Source of the DNA: CAYGHG01 sp964349515
GTDB taxonomy: Bacteria; Oederibacteriota; PGYV01; CAYGHG01
Reading direction: 5' to 3'
DNA: 42,896 nt
NCBI GenBank assembly: GCA_964349515.1
Contig: CAYGHG010000007.1
Location: forward strand, 1 to 42,896
Positions 13,196 to 21,973 of the stretch are shown in pieces. Positions within the stretch are counted from its first letter, which is position 1. Every line of letters starts with the position of its first letter. A model generated the notes under the pieces. That model was not told the origin of the DNA, did no database searches, and saw only the letters and a program-made list of their open reading frames with translations. The translations under genes and the position numbers were made by a program.

Positions 13196-13849
13196 TTGAA
13201 CTCCGGGAAACTTCTGCTCCTTGAAAAAATAAAGAAAAAGGCACTCGGCCTTCTGCGCCTTTCAAAGGGCTCCCACGACGAGGAGCACACTTTGAGGGTG
13301 GCGGCTTTGGCCGGGCATATAGCAAAAAAAGAGCGGGCTGATATGTTTGTTGTGCTTGCGTCTGCATACCTGCACGATATTGCCAGGCCTGCTGAAGACG
13401 CCTCGGGCGGCAGGGTTGATCACGCAGCCAGGGGCGCAAAACAGGCGGAAAAGATACTATCCGAGCTGAAACTGGATGACGATGAAATTTGTGTCATAAA
13501 AGAGGCGGTAGAAACCCACAGGTTCAGAGGTTCAAAAAAACCGCAGACAAAAGAGGCAAAGTGTCTTTTTGACGCGGACAAGCTTGATTCGATAGGCGCG
13601 GTCGGCATAGGAAGGGCGTTTCTTTTTGCCGGCGAAACGGGCGCAAAGCTTCACAATCCGGGGCCCGGGATACTTGAAACAAAGCCTTATACAAAAGAAG
13701 ATACGGCATACAGGGAGTTTATGGTAAAGTTAAGGCACGTAAAGGACAGAATGCAGACTGCGGAGGGCAGAAAGCTTGCCGCAAGAAGGCATAAGTTCAT
13801 GGAGAGGTTTTTCAGGGAACTTGACAGGGAAATCAATGGTGCCGTATAA
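13196..13849 (+). CDS. HD-domain phosphohydrolase
   Basis: This 217-residue protein has the HD signature His27/His31 (GSHDEEH), His60-Asp61 (YLHDIARP) and a distal Asp in LFDADKLDSIGAVG (126-131). It resembles the YedJ-type HD hydrolases. Such enzymes bind two metals and hydrolyse phosphate esters or nucleotides, but the natural substrate is unknown. The start is taken as TTG 13196, 3 bases after the previous stop, because no ATG or GTG exists before the conserved region. It is cytoplasmic and followed closely by a TPM gene. Confidence 0.85.
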   Translation: MNSGKLLLLEKIKKKALGLLRLSKGSHDEEHTLRVAALAGHIAKKERADMFVVLASAYLHDIARPAEDASGGRVDHAARGAKQAEKILSELKLDDDEICVIKEAVETHRFRGSKKPQTKEAKCLFDADKLDSIGAVGIGRAFLFAGETGAKLHNPGPGILETKPYTKEDTAYREFMVKLRHVKDRMQTAEGRKLAARRHKFMERFFRELDREINGAV

Positions 13850-13867
13850 AAAAAAGTCGGAGGGAAG

Positions 13868-14314
13868 ATGAAAGAACCGGCGCAGTTTTTAAGCGGTGAG
13901 GAAAAAGAGAGGGTCCTTAACGCGATAACTCACGCGGAATCCATTACAACGGGGATTATAAGGGTCAGGGTTGAAAAAAAATCAGGCAAAGACCCCTTGG
14001 CAAAGGCAAGGCAGGTTTTTGCAGATATGGGGCTTAAGGCCTCGGACGAGCGTAATAACGTGCTTTTTTTTGTATCAGTTGCCGACCGCAGATTTGCAGT
14101 ATTCGGCGACGACGGCGTAAACTCCAAAGTGCCGGAAGGTTTCTGGGAAATGGTGGTCAATGCCGTAACTGACAGGTTTGAAGACGGCGAATACGGCATA
14201 GGGCTTTCAGGCGGGGTAAGCCTGGTTGCGGGAAAACTTGCCGAGTTTTTTCCGGCTGAAAAAGAACCTGCCCCTGCCGACCCATCGTTTATTTCTTACG
14301 AGGACAAAAAATGA
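13868..14314 (+). CDS. Cytoplasmic TPM-domain protein
   Basis: The 148-residue product contains one TPM domain: an early FLSGEEKERVLNAITHAE, then VLFFVSVADRRFAVFGDDGVNSKV and a late DGEYGIGLSGGV. It has no signal peptide or membrane helix, unlike most TPM proteins. TPM domains have been tied to photosystem repair in plants and to acid-phosphatase activity, but bacterial roles are poorly known. A CGGAGGGAAG sequence directly precedes the ATG. It overlaps the next gene, which encodes a second and exported TPM protein, by 4 bases. Confidence 0.82.
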   Translation: MKEPAQFLSGEEKERVLNAITHAESITTGIIRVRVEKKSGKDPLAKARQVFADMGLKASDERNNVLFFVSVADRRFAVFGDDGVNSKVPEGFWEMVVNAVTDRFEDGEYGIGLSGGVSLVAGKLAEFFPAEKEPAPADPSFISYEDKK

Positions 14315-14958
14315 AATTAATTATACTGCCTCTTCTTTTCTTATGTGCGCCGCTTTTTTCATACCCCGCCGGTGATTACGGAGATGTTAATGATTATGCC
14401 GGCATTTTAAATCCTGCTGACAAAGAGGCTCTTTCGGAAATTATCGGTGCCTGCGAGCGGGAATGCGGAATCGGGTTCAAACTTTTTATAATTGATTCGG
14501 TTTCGGATTATCCCGGTGCGCCGCAAAATTTTGAAGATTTCAGCAGGGGGTTATTGGGCCGTGTTTTTGAAGGAGGATTTTCTGCAAAGGCGGCGCTGAT
14601 GATAGTTGCCGTAAAGGACAGAAAAGTCACGATTGAAACCGGCACGCCGCTTGAGGGCAGGTACTCACAGGAGGCTGAAAAAATTATCAGGGAAAAGGTA
14701 GTGCCCTATTTCAAAAATAACGATTACAGCAGGGGTGTGTTTACAGGAATTACTTCCTTTAAACTTCTTTTCAGCATGAGAAAAACAGATAAAAAGCCAC
14801 CTTTGGGGCTAATTGCACTCTTTTTTGCACTGATGGCCGGGGGCGGTGCTTTGGTGAAGTTTTCGAAGAAAAGCAGAACAGTAAAACCCGAAGTTGACAC
14901 TCCCAAAAAAGAGCCTGCCGGAGAGTTCGGGGGCGGAGCGTGGGGGAAATGGCAGTGA
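14311..14958 (+). CDS. Exported TPM-domain protein with C-terminal membrane anchor
   Basis: This 215-residue protein has an N-terminal signal peptide (cleavage near residue 18), a TPM domain beginning DVNDYAGILNPADKEALSEI, a membrane helix at about 168-185 and a Gly-rich tail ending GGGAWGKW. This matches the YgcG layout, in which the domain lies outside the membrane. YgcG genes commonly sit beside lemA, but no LemA protein is present here. Instead the partner is a cytoplasmic TPM protein. The ATG overlaps the previous gene, and the stop overlaps the start of the sensor kinase. Confidence 0.85.
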   Translation: MKLIILPLLFLCAPLFSYPAGDYGDVNDYAGILNPADKEALSEIIGACERECGIGFKLFIIDSVSDYPGAPQNFEDFSRGLLGRVFEGGFSAKAALMIVAVKDRKVTIETGTPLEGRYSQEAEKIIREKVVPYFKNNDYSRGVFTGITSFKLLFSMRKTDKKPPLGLIALFFALMAGGGALVKFSKKSRTVKPEVDTPKKEPAGEFGGGAWGKWQ

Positions 14959-17405
14959 ATAAAAAAAAGAAATCAGCCAAACAGCCCCGTGACTGCAGTA
15001 AGGATGAGGCTTCTTTGCTTGATAAACTGAGGGCGGAAATATGGAAGCTTGCCGCTTTGAAAGAAGAAGATGAACAAAAAATAATACAGGCCCTGCTTGA
15101 TAAGCTCGGGCCTGCGCTTGACGCGGAGCGGGTGCTTTTTACGACTATAGACGGCAAACAGATGATTGTCGCATCAGAGTGGAAGGCAAAAGGGGTAAAA
15201 AAAACCTCTTTGGGAATAAAAACAGACATAAGAATATATAATGCACTAAATATCAGGGGCCAGCGTGTCATTCAAATAGGTGATTTATCAGGGCTTTTCG
15301 GCAAGGCGCTGAAGCCGTTTGTTAAGTTCATAACGGATTTTCTTGTAAAGAAATTCGGGGACGCGCCTTCGATTATCACCCCTTACAGCGTAAACGGGAA
15401 GTGCGAGGGAATAATAGTCACAAGGAGCATCAAGAGCCCTGTTGATGAGTGGAGCCGGGGCAAGAAGAAAGTTGTGGAGGAAGCGGCGCTCATAGTATCA
15501 AAAGTCATAGAATCAAAAAGGGCGCAGCGGCTGATAAACGACAAAGAGATAAAGTACAGGGCGCTCTTTGACAATATGAGCAATGGTTCGGCGCTTCACC
15601 GCGCAATAAGAAACAAAAGCGGTAAAATTACTGATTTTGAGTTTATTGAGGTAAACGGCGCCTGGCTCAGGGATACCGGTTTTGACTTTAAAAAAGAGCA
15701 GATGCCGGGAAAAAAAGTTTCGCAGGTTATGCCCTTCCTTCCGCCTGAAGCCATGAAGCGCCTCGCCGAGGTTGTTGACAAAGACAATACCTGGGAAAGC
15801 GTAGTGCCGTGGGGCCCGGCGCGCTGGTTGTTCATACGCGCTTTCAGGCCGATGAAAGACCACATCGCGATAGTATGCAGTGATTTTACGGGAATTAAAA
15901 ACTATGAGAATGCCCTGAAAGAGAGTGAAGCAAAGTACAGGGAGCTTTTTAATAATGCCAATGATATGGTTTTTGTGTCGCTTCTTGATGCCGGAGGAAA
16001 AGCCGGACTGATAATTGAGGCAAATGGTGTTGCCTGCAGGTCGTTGAAAATGACACAGGAACAGATTGCGAAACTGACTCCCGCGGGGCTGGTGGATGCA
16101 GCGAGTCTTGCGGGCTTTCCGGCAATAGGAAAAGAGCTTGCTTCTAAAGGCAGGTGCGTCTATGAAACCGTTATGGTTGACTCGTCAGGCGGGAAAATAA
16201 GTGTTGAAATAAGCTCCCACGTCTTTTTATACAAGGGCCAAAAAGCAGTGCTTTCCATAGCCAGGAACATAACAGAAAGAAAAATGGTTGAGCAGTCGCT
16301 TAAAGAATCAGAGGAAAAATTCAGAACGCTCTCCGAGCAGTCCCTTATAGGGATAGGCATAATGAAGCATGGCAGGTTTATGTACATAAATGACGCTTTC
16401 AGTTCCATGACGGGTTACAGCAGGCAGGAATTACTCTCCTTTGCGCCGTGGCAGTTTGAGCAAAAGGTTTATGAGGAGGACAGGGAATTTGTAGCTGCGC
16501 AGGCCAGGGGAAAGATGGAGGGTGCGCCGGGTATGACTCAGAATTACCAGTTCAGAATAGTGCAAAAAAGCGGCAGTCTGAAATGGCTGGAAATATACTC
16601 ACGGACGGTGAGCTATATGGGGGAGAGCGCGGATCTTTTTGCCGTGGCTGATATCACCGGAATAAAAGACACCCAGGCAAAACTGGAAAAAACAATAGAT
16701 GAGCTGCAGCGCTCAAATGAAGAACTTGAAAAATTTGCCTATGTGGCTTCCCACGACCTGCAGGAGCCGCTGAGAATGGTTTCAAATTACGTCCAGCTGT
16801 TGAAAAGAAGGTACGAGGGAAAACTTGACAGCAGTGCAGATGAATTCATAGGATACGCTGTGGAGGGGGCCGAGCGCATGGGAAAACTGATAAAAGACCT
16901 GCTCGCCTATTCCAGAATAAACACTCTTCAGGGGGATTTTAAACCGGTGGATCTGAATGACGCGGTTAAGGCTGCGGTGCTGAATCTGGAAGCTGCTGTA
17001 AAGGAAAAAAATGCGAGAGTAGTGTACACAGGCCTTCCGGTTGTGTCAGGCGACGAGCTTCAGATTGTGCAGCTGCTTCAGAATCTGATAGGAAACGGGC
17101 TGAAGTTCGCCGCTCCCGGGGTGGCCCCTGTGGTGGAGGTAACTTCCTCGGTTACAGGTACAATGGCCGAAGTATGCGTCAGGGATAACGGCATAGGAAT
17201 ATCGCCGAAATATTTTGACAAGATATTTGCCATTTTCCAGAGGCTCCATTCCAAAAATGAATATCCGGGAACCGGAATAGGCCTTTCAATCTGTAAAAAA
17301 ATAGCAGAGCGCCACGGAGGCACAATCTGGGTTGAGTCGGAAGAGGGCAAGGGTGCAAGATTTTATTTTACACTGGCAATGAAAGGGGTGCGTGATGAAA
17401 AATGA
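14949..17405 (+). CDS. Soluble multi-sensor histidine kinase (GAF-like, three PAS, HisKA, HATPase)
   Basis: This kinase of about 818 residues has a GAF-like region (about 20-195), three PAS domains (about 205-310, 325-440 and 450-570), a short coiled coil, a HisKA domain with FAYVASHDLQEP (phospho-His602) and an ATPase domain with VRDNGIGIS and GTGIGLSICKK. It has no membrane helix, so it senses internal signals. The HDLQEP form of the His box is typical of phytochrome-like kinases that pair with Rcp1-type regulators, and two such regulators follow. ATG 14949 has GGGGG just upstream; GTG 14940 is an alternative. The next gene starts within the last codons, so the set is translationally coupled. 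Confidence 0.93.
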   Translation: MAVNKKKKSAKQPRDCSKDEASLLDKLRAEIWKLAALKEEDEQKIIQALLDKLGPALDAERVLFTTIDGKQMIVASEWKAKGVKKTSLGIKTDIRIYNALNIRGQRVIQIGDLSGLFGKALKPFVKFITDFLVKKFGDAPSIITPYSVNGKCEGIIVTRSIKSPVDEWSRGKKKVVEEAALIVSKVIESKRAQRLINDKEIKYRALFDNMSNGSALHRAIRNKSGKITDFEFIEVNGAWLRDTGFDFKKEQMPGKKVSQVMPFLPPEAMKRLAEVVDKDNTWESVVPWGPARWLFIRAFRPMKDHIAIVCSDFTGIKNYENALKESEAKYRELFNNANDMVFVSLLDAGGKAGLIIEANGVACRSLKMTQEQIAKLTPAGLVDAASLAGFPAIGKELASKGRCVYETVMVDSSGGKISVEISSHVFLYKGQKAVLSIARNITERKMVEQSLKESEEKFRTLSEQSLIGIGIMKHGRFMYINDAFSSMTGYSRQELLSFAPWQFEQKVYEEDREFVAAQARGKMEGAPGMTQNYQFRIVQKSGSLKWLEIYSRTVSYMGESADLFAVADITGIKDTQAKLEKTIDELQRSNEELEKFAYVASHDLQEPLRMVSNYVQLLKRRYEGKLDSSADEFIGYAVEGAERMGKLIKDLLAYSRINTLQGDFKPVDLNDAVKAAVLNLEAAVKEKNARVVYTGLPVVSGDELQIVQLLQNLIGNGLKFAAPGVAPVVEVTSSVTGTMAEVCVRDNGIGISPKYFDKIFAIFQRLHSKNEYPGTGIGLSICKKIAERHGGTIWVESEEGKGARFYFTLAMKGVRDEK

Positions 17406-17832
17406 AAGAAAAATTAATGTGCTGGTTGTTGAGGATAATCCGGCCGACAGCAGGCTGATTGTAAATGCTTTGAGCGAAAGATGCGGCATAGAAACCTGTG
17501 CCGCTGTTGATGACGGCGAAAAGGCTTTATGCTTTCTTAATAAGGAGGGGGATTACAGCAATCTGAAAGACCCGGATCTTATAATACTTGACCTTAACCT
17601 TCCGAAAAGAAGCGGCTTTGAAATCCTTGATTTCGTAAAGAATAGTGATAAACTGAATATGATACCTGTTGTAATTCTTTCAACATCTGATTCGGGCGCG
17701 GATATACTAAAAGCATACAAACTGCGCGCAAACAGTTATGTGGTAAAACCGGCCGAGCTTGAGGATTTTCTCTCGTCTGTCGCGGGAGTGGGAAAATACT
17801 GGTCGGAAATCTCGGCCAGGCCGGTAATGTAG
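17395..17832 (+). CDS. Rcp1-type single-domain response regulator
   Basis: The 145-residue receiver has acidic residues EDN at 13-15, phospho-acceptor Asp66 in LIILDLNLPKRSG and a late KPAELEDFLSSVAGVGKYW. The last stretch is the extended final helix typical of Rcp1-like partners of phytochrome-type kinases. There is no output domain, so it probably acts by protein contact or as a phosphorelay intermediate. It overlaps the end of the kinase gene by 11 bases, and the kinase is the obvious phosphodonor. Confidence 0.93.
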   Translation: MKNERKINVLVVEDNPADSRLIVNALSERCGIETCAAVDDGEKALCFLNKEGDYSNLKDPDLIILDLNLPKRSGFEILDFVKNSDKLNMIPVVILSTSDSGADILKAYKLRANSYVVKPAELEDFLSSVAGVGKYWSEISARPVM

Positions 17833-17849
17833 AGCAAAGGGGGAATGTT

Positions 17850-18287
17850 TTGGCTGAAAATGACAAGTCTCTTCAGATTCTTTTGGTTGATGACAATCCG
17901 GGTGACGTAAGGCTGGTGGTTGAAACCCTTAAGGAGGGTACCATCGAGCACAGGATAAACGTGGCCTATGACGGCGAAGAGGCGCTTGAGTTCCTTCACA
18001 GAAAAGGAAAATACAGCGCTGCGCCTGTGCCGGAGATAGTGCTGCTTGACCTGAAACTGCCGAAAAGAAGCGGCCTTGAGGTGCTGGCAGATATGAGAAA
18101 ACACCGGGAGCTGAAAGATATACCCGTGATAGTGCTTACTTCTTCGGAAGCTGAAAATGATATCAGGCAGGCTTACGGAAATGAAGCGAACTGCTACGTC
18201 ACAAAACCTATTGACCTGGACAGGTTCATTGTCACCATAAAATCTATAGAAAGTTTCTGGGTTACCATAATAAAAGGGGAAAACTGA
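17850..18287 (+). CDS. Rcp1-type single-domain response regulator, second copy
   Basis: A TTG start at 17850 with AAAGGGGG upstream gives 145 residues. The receiver has DDN at 14-16, Asp67 in IVLLDLKLPKRSG and the closing KPIDLDRFIVTIKSIESFW. It is a paralogue of the preceding regulator, with the same length and layout. Two regulators beside one kinase suggest a branched relay or a phosphate sink. It lies 3 bases before the receiver-kinase hybrid. Confidence 0.92.
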   Translation: MAENDKSLQILLVDDNPGDVRLVVETLKEGTIEHRINVAYDGEEALEFLHRKGKYSAAPVPEIVLLDLKLPKRSGLEVLADMRKHRELKDIPVIVLTSSEAENDIRQAYGNEANCYVTKPIDLDRFIVTIKSIESFWVTIIKGEN

Positions 18288-18290
18288 AAA

Positions 18291-19445
18291 ATGGCTGCTT
18301 CAAAGCACATAAAGGTACTGCTTATAGAGGACAACCCCGGCGATGTCAGGCTTATCTGGGAGATATTTTCCGAGATAAGAAGGTCGCCTTTTTACTTAAG
18401 TGTGGCGGATACGCTGAAAAAAGGGCTTGAGACGGTTGAAAAAGAAAAACCCGATGTCATTCTGCTTGACCTCGGGCTGCCGGACAGCAACGGCATATAT
18501 ACGCTTAACAGGGTGCGCGACAGGGCTGTTTCCACGCCCATAGTTGTAATGACAGGGTTGGATGATGAGGTTACGGCAATAAGATCCCTGAATGAAGGCG
18601 CCCAGGATTATCTGGTAAAAGGGCGGACCGACAGCGACCTGCTCAAGAAAGCGGTGATATATGCCATAGAGAGGCAGAAGCTTTTCTCACAGATAAGCGC
18701 CAAGGAGCGTTTTCTTAAAGACCAGGAAAAAGCAAGGCTCTCTTTTATTTCCATGGTTTTTCATGAACTGCTTTTCCCGGTTACTGCCATAAAGCTCGCC
18801 GCGGGTAAGATAGAAAAGGCTCCTGCTTCTGCAGATGTGTCGCTCTCGGGGGTAAAAGTTATTAAAAACAATACAATCAAAATTTTTTCCCTGCTTGACG
18901 ATATGATAAATACGAGGGAACTCAGAAGCGGTGAGTTTACAATAACAAAATCAGAGCAGCAGTTATCCGATATTACCGCCAAGTGCATTGAAGACGTAAT
19001 GCCGTTTGCCGAGGAAAAGGGGTGCGTGATTGAAACTGTGCCTGCCGGGCAGCCGATAAGAGCAATGATTGACCCCTACAGATTTTCACAGGCGCTGGTA
19101 AATATGATAAACAACGGGGTAAAGTTTTCCTCGCCCAACGGAAAGATAACGGTAAAAATGGTGTTGTCGTCGGAAGAGAGTACGGCGCCTGACGAGGTGA
19201 AAAAAGGGGCGTATGCGGTGATTGAGGTCAGGGACGAAGGCGAGGGCATTTCAAAAGAAGAAAAGGAAGAAATCTTTATGCCGTTTTTTGAATCGGAAAA
19301 AATCCCTGCAGAAAAGCACGAGCGGATAGGGCTCGGGCTGATGGTCACAAAGCATATAATATCCGCTCATAACGGATATTTATGGGCGGAATCCGAAGGC
19401 AAGGGCAAAGGCGCCTCTTTTTACGCGGCGGTGCCTTTAGCCTGA
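18291..19445 (+). CDS. Receiver-histidine kinase hybrid
   Basis: The 384-residue protein has an N-terminal receiver domain (residues 5-125, Asp60 in LLDLGLPDSNG, Lys110), a HisKA-like helix pair with His158 in MVFHELLFPV, and an ATPase domain with RDEGEGIS and GLGLMVTKHI. The His box departs from the usual HELRTPL. A receiver placed before the kinase lets an upstream phosphorylation event control the kinase. It closes the phosphorelay block, and the neighbouring cyclases and HD-GYP protein suggest that the relay feeds into c-di-GMP turnover. Confidence 0.9.
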   Translation: MAASKHIKVLLIEDNPGDVRLIWEIFSEIRRSPFYLSVADTLKKGLETVEKEKPDVILLDLGLPDSNGIYTLNRVRDRAVSTPIVVMTGLDDEVTAIRSLNEGAQDYLVKGRTDSDLLKKAVIYAIERQKLFSQISAKERFLKDQEKARLSFISMVFHELLFPVTAIKLAAGKIEKAPASADVSLSGVKVIKNNTIKIFSLLDDMINTRELRSGEFTITKSEQQLSDITAKCIEDVMPFAEEKGCVIETVPAGQPIRAMIDPYRFSQALVNMINNGVKFSSPNGKITVKMVLSSEESTAPDEVKKGAYAVIEVRDEGEGISKEEKEEIFMPFFESEKIPAEKHERIGLGLMVTKHIISAHNGYLWAESEGKGKGASFYAAVPLA

Positions 19446-19492
19446 CGAGGGGTTTTTCACAGTTTTTTGATTTGGCATTAAAGGAGTGTGCT

Positions 19493-20398
19493 ATGGGGGA
19501 AAAAAAAGAGTATTTGCAGTATATAGCTGATAATCTCTGCGAGGGTGTCTGTTGTTACAATACCGATATGACGATAGAATATGCCAATGCGGAAGCGCTG
19601 AAGGCTACAGGGTTTGTAGAGGGAGGGTTTACAGGGGAAAAATGCTCCGAAATTATGTTTCACACGGACGAAAACGGCGGTGCGTTTTGCAAGACTGGAA
19701 GATGCCCCTTAAAAAATGCCTTTGCTGTCGGAGGGGTGTTTGAAGCGGACATGTTTATACGTCATCGAAATGGCAGCCTTAACGCCGTAGTATCAAGAGT
19801 TTTTCCTTTTTTTGACGGTCAGGGGGCGGTCGCAGGCGCGCTGGAAATATTCGGCAGCAGTTCCTCAAAACTGCTTGCCTTCAGGCACATTGAAAAACTA
19901 AAAAAGCTTGCTTTTATAGATTCGCTGACAGAAACCGGCAACAGGGCATATTCAGAAATAAAAATACAAACGAAAATTATTGAACTTAAAAAAAACCTGC
20001 CGGGTTTCGGGCTGCTTTTTGCGGATATCGACAGGTTTAAACTGATAAATGACAGCTACGGCCACGAAATCGGGGATAAAGCCCTGAAGTTTGCGGCCCG
20101 CACCATGCTGGCTTCGGTAAGGGGAAGGGATTTCGTCGGGCGCTGGGGAGGAGAAGAGTTTATAGTATTGCTGCAGGACGTCAGGGAGCCGGAACTGCGG
20201 TATGTGGCTGAAAAAATACGGCACCGCTTGGAGAAAAGCCCGCTTGTAGTAGCCGGCAAAAAGATAGATATGACAGTTTCCATAGGTGCCACGCTCGCTA
20301 CGGAAAATGACACGATAGAAACACTCATATCAAGAGCCGACAGGCTTATGTACAGCTGTAAGGCCAGGGGGAGAAACAGTGTGTCGGTAATGGTTTGA
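19493..20398 (+). CDS. PAS-GGDEF diguanylate cyclase with Cys/His-bearing PAS
   Basis: ATG 19493 has AAGGAG at 19481-19486; an apparent longer reading overlaps the kinase and is rejected. The 302-residue protein has a PAS domain (about 8-125) and a GGDEF domain with RWGGEEF at 217-223. The product-inhibition site RxxD is present just before it (RGRD). The PAS domain carries the spaced residues Cys51, His57, Cys66 and Cys71, shared with the next cyclase, which could bind a metal or heme or sense thiol redox. The start of the GGDEF domain reads DSLTETGNR, slightly off the usual DxLTGxxNR. Confidence 0.92.
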   Translation: MGEKKEYLQYIADNLCEGVCCYNTDMTIEYANAEALKATGFVEGGFTGEKCSEIMFHTDENGGAFCKTGRCPLKNAFAVGGVFEADMFIRHRNGSLNAVVSRVFPFFDGQGAVAGALEIFGSSSSKLLAFRHIEKLKKLAFIDSLTETGNRAYSEIKIQTKIIELKKNLPGFGLLFADIDRFKLINDSYGHEIGDKALKFAARTMLASVRGRDFVGRWGGEEFIVLLQDVREPELRYVAEKIRHRLEKSPLVVAGKKIDMTVSIGATLATENDTIETLISRADRLMYSCKARGRNSVSVMV

Positions 20399-20402
20399 AA
20401 TA

Positions 20403-20430
20403 AGTTTCAGGTTTCAAGTTTCATGTTTCA
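20403..20430. repeat. 7-bp tandem repeat (site D)
   Basis: Four clean heptamers, AGTTTCA, GGTTTCA, AGTTTCA and TGTTTCA, lie directly after the stop of the first PAS-GGDEF gene. In the opposite orientation they read TGAAACT-like, related to AAACTGA units at site C. Confidence 0.8.
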
Positions 20431-20491
20431 GGGAAGGGCGGAAAACATACAAAAACCTGATAAAATACCTTTTTTAAAATCATAATTGTTC

Positions 20492-20500
20492 TGTTATAAT
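20492..20500 (+). promoter_or_regulatory. Extended -10 promoter of the second PAS-GGDEF gene
   Basis: TGTTATAAT forms an extended -10 element 25 bases before the ATG at 20525. The upstream -35 region is only T-rich, as is usual for this promoter class. Confidence 0.5.
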
Positions 20501-20524
20501 TATAAAAAAGTGCAAAGGTGGCAC

Positions 20525-21454
20525 ATGGCTGATGACAAGTCGGGCTTAAAACCTGACCTATTTTATAAGCATGTTTTTGATAATCTGTATGACGGCGTGT
20601 ACTTCTGTGCCGCGGATATGACTATCACCTACTGGAACCGTGCCGCGGAGTTTTTGACGGGGTACACAAAATCTGACGTTCTGGGCAGAAAATGCCTGAA
20701 CAGCATCCTGATGCATTCCAATTCAAAGGGAGAAGTGCTTTGTGGAGGCGAAAGTTGCCCTGCAAGGCTTGCTATGGATCAAGACAAGGCCGTGGAGGAA
20801 GAAATATACATAAAACACAAACAGGGCTACAGGATTCCTATATCAACCCGGGTACACCCCATAAAGAACAGCAAATGCGAGGTAATAGGGGCAGTGGAAA
20901 TCTTCAGCAACAGTTCCGCCAAGCTCAGCGCTTTTAATAAGATAAAAAAACTGGAAGAACTGGCTTTTATTGACCCGCTGACAGGAGTGGGGAACAGGCG
21001 CTATGCCGAGATAAAAATAGGGGCGAAGATAGAGGAGATGTCCCGCTATGCCTGGGCGGGAGATTTTGGGCTGATGTTCCTGGATATAGACCATTTTAAG
21101 GAGATCAATGACACGGCCGGTCATCACGCGGGTGACGAGGTGCTGAAAGTTGTTTCAAAGACAATAATGATGAACTTAAGGGAAGAAGACTTTGTCGGAC
21201 GCTGGGGAGGGGAAGAATTTGTGGTTCTTATAGCGCATACGGACAGAAAAAAGTTATACTCAATTGCGGAAAAACTGCGCTCGCTTACGGAGGGCTCAGC
21301 GGCCCTTGTTGACGGAGAAAGAATCAATGTCACCATATCAATAGGCGTGACTATGGTAAAAAACGACGATACGGTTCAGTCGCTTGTAAACAGGGCTGAC
21401 AGGCTCATGTATGAATGTAAAACAGGCGGAAGAAACTGCGTGACCATAGGATGA
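20525..21454 (+). CDS. PAS-GGDEF diguanylate cyclase, paralogue
   Basis: ATG 20525 follows AAGGTGG. The 309-residue protein is a close paralogue of the preceding cyclase: a PAS domain (about 12-130) with Cys57, His64, Cys73 and Cys78 in equivalent positions, and a GGDEF domain with DPLTGVGNRR, RWGGEEF at 226-232 and an intact inhibition site (REED). The tandem pair probably arose by duplication, but this copy has its own promoter, so the two could be expressed at different times. It overlaps the next gene by 4 bases (ATGA). Confidence 0.93.
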   Translation: MADDKSGLKPDLFYKHVFDNLYDGVYFCAADMTITYWNRAAEFLTGYTKSDVLGRKCLNSILMHSNSKGEVLCGGESCPARLAMDQDKAVEEEIYIKHKQGYRIPISTRVHPIKNSKCEVIGAVEIFSNSSAKLSAFNKIKKLEELAFIDPLTGVGNRRYAEIKIGAKIEEMSRYAWAGDFGLMFLDIDHFKEINDTAGHHAGDEVLKVVSKTIMMNLREEDFVGRWGGEEFVVLIAHTDRKKLYSIAEKLRSLTEGSAALVDGERINVTISIGVTMVKNDDTVQSLVNRADRLMYECKTGGRNCVTIG

Positions 21455-21906
21455 AAAAACCCGCGGGCACAATCGAAGAGGCACTGAAAAAAGCATTCAG
21501 GCCGGTGACGGTTTTGATAATCGCGGGACTGGGCGGGATATTATTAATGGCGGCAGGCGTTGAAATGACCCTTTTATTACAGGCAGTCTCGCAGGGGGGA
21601 ACCGCTATGAAAGGCGCTTTTACTGCTGCTGCCGCCTCTGTTGTATTTGCCCTCATCTATATTAACAATTCCAAAAGCAGGCTTGACCCTTCACAGCCTG
21701 CGAAATACATAAACAGGCTGTTTTATTACGATGTTATAACTGTTATTGTCTGTGAAATACCTGCGGTTTTGGGGCTTGCTCTTTTTCTGCTGACGGGGAG
21801 CAGGGCTGATTTTTACCTGCACGCCATGCTGTCTGTGATATTTTTTCTGTTTTTCCGCCCAAAATTCGTTTTCTGGCAGAGGCTTGCGCCCCGGCAGAAA
21901 GCTTAA
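21451..21906 (+). CDS. Small four-helix membrane protein of unknown function
   Basis: The 151-residue product has four hydrophobic segments (about 18-42, 56-72, 92-112 and 122-140) with a Lys/Arg-rich C-terminus. No known family could be recognised. The start is coupled to the cyclase gene by an ATGA overlap, which suggests a role with that protein, perhaps as a membrane partner, but this is guesswork. Confidence 0.7.
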   Translation: MKKPAGTIEEALKKAFRPVTVLIIAGLGGILLMAAGVEMTLLLQAVSQGGTAMKGAFTAAAASVVFALIYINNSKSRLDPSQPAKYINRLFYYDVITVIVCEIPAVLGLALFLLTGSRADFYLHAMLSVIFFLFFRPKFVFWQRLAPRQKA

Positions 21907-21973
21907 TATAGGCTTTACACATCCGTTTAAAATAAATATAATAGGATAAGAACACATTTCCGGAGGTGAAAAG

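Noticed and set aside
14949..17405. Phytochrome photoreceptor
   Set aside because: The kinase half looks phytochrome-like, but there is no recognisable GAF-PHY chromophore domain with a bilin-binding Cys.
19382..19492. N-terminal extension of the first PAS-GGDEF protein
   Set aside because: It overlaps the end of the kinase gene in another frame, and ATG 19493 has AAGGAG at proper spacing.
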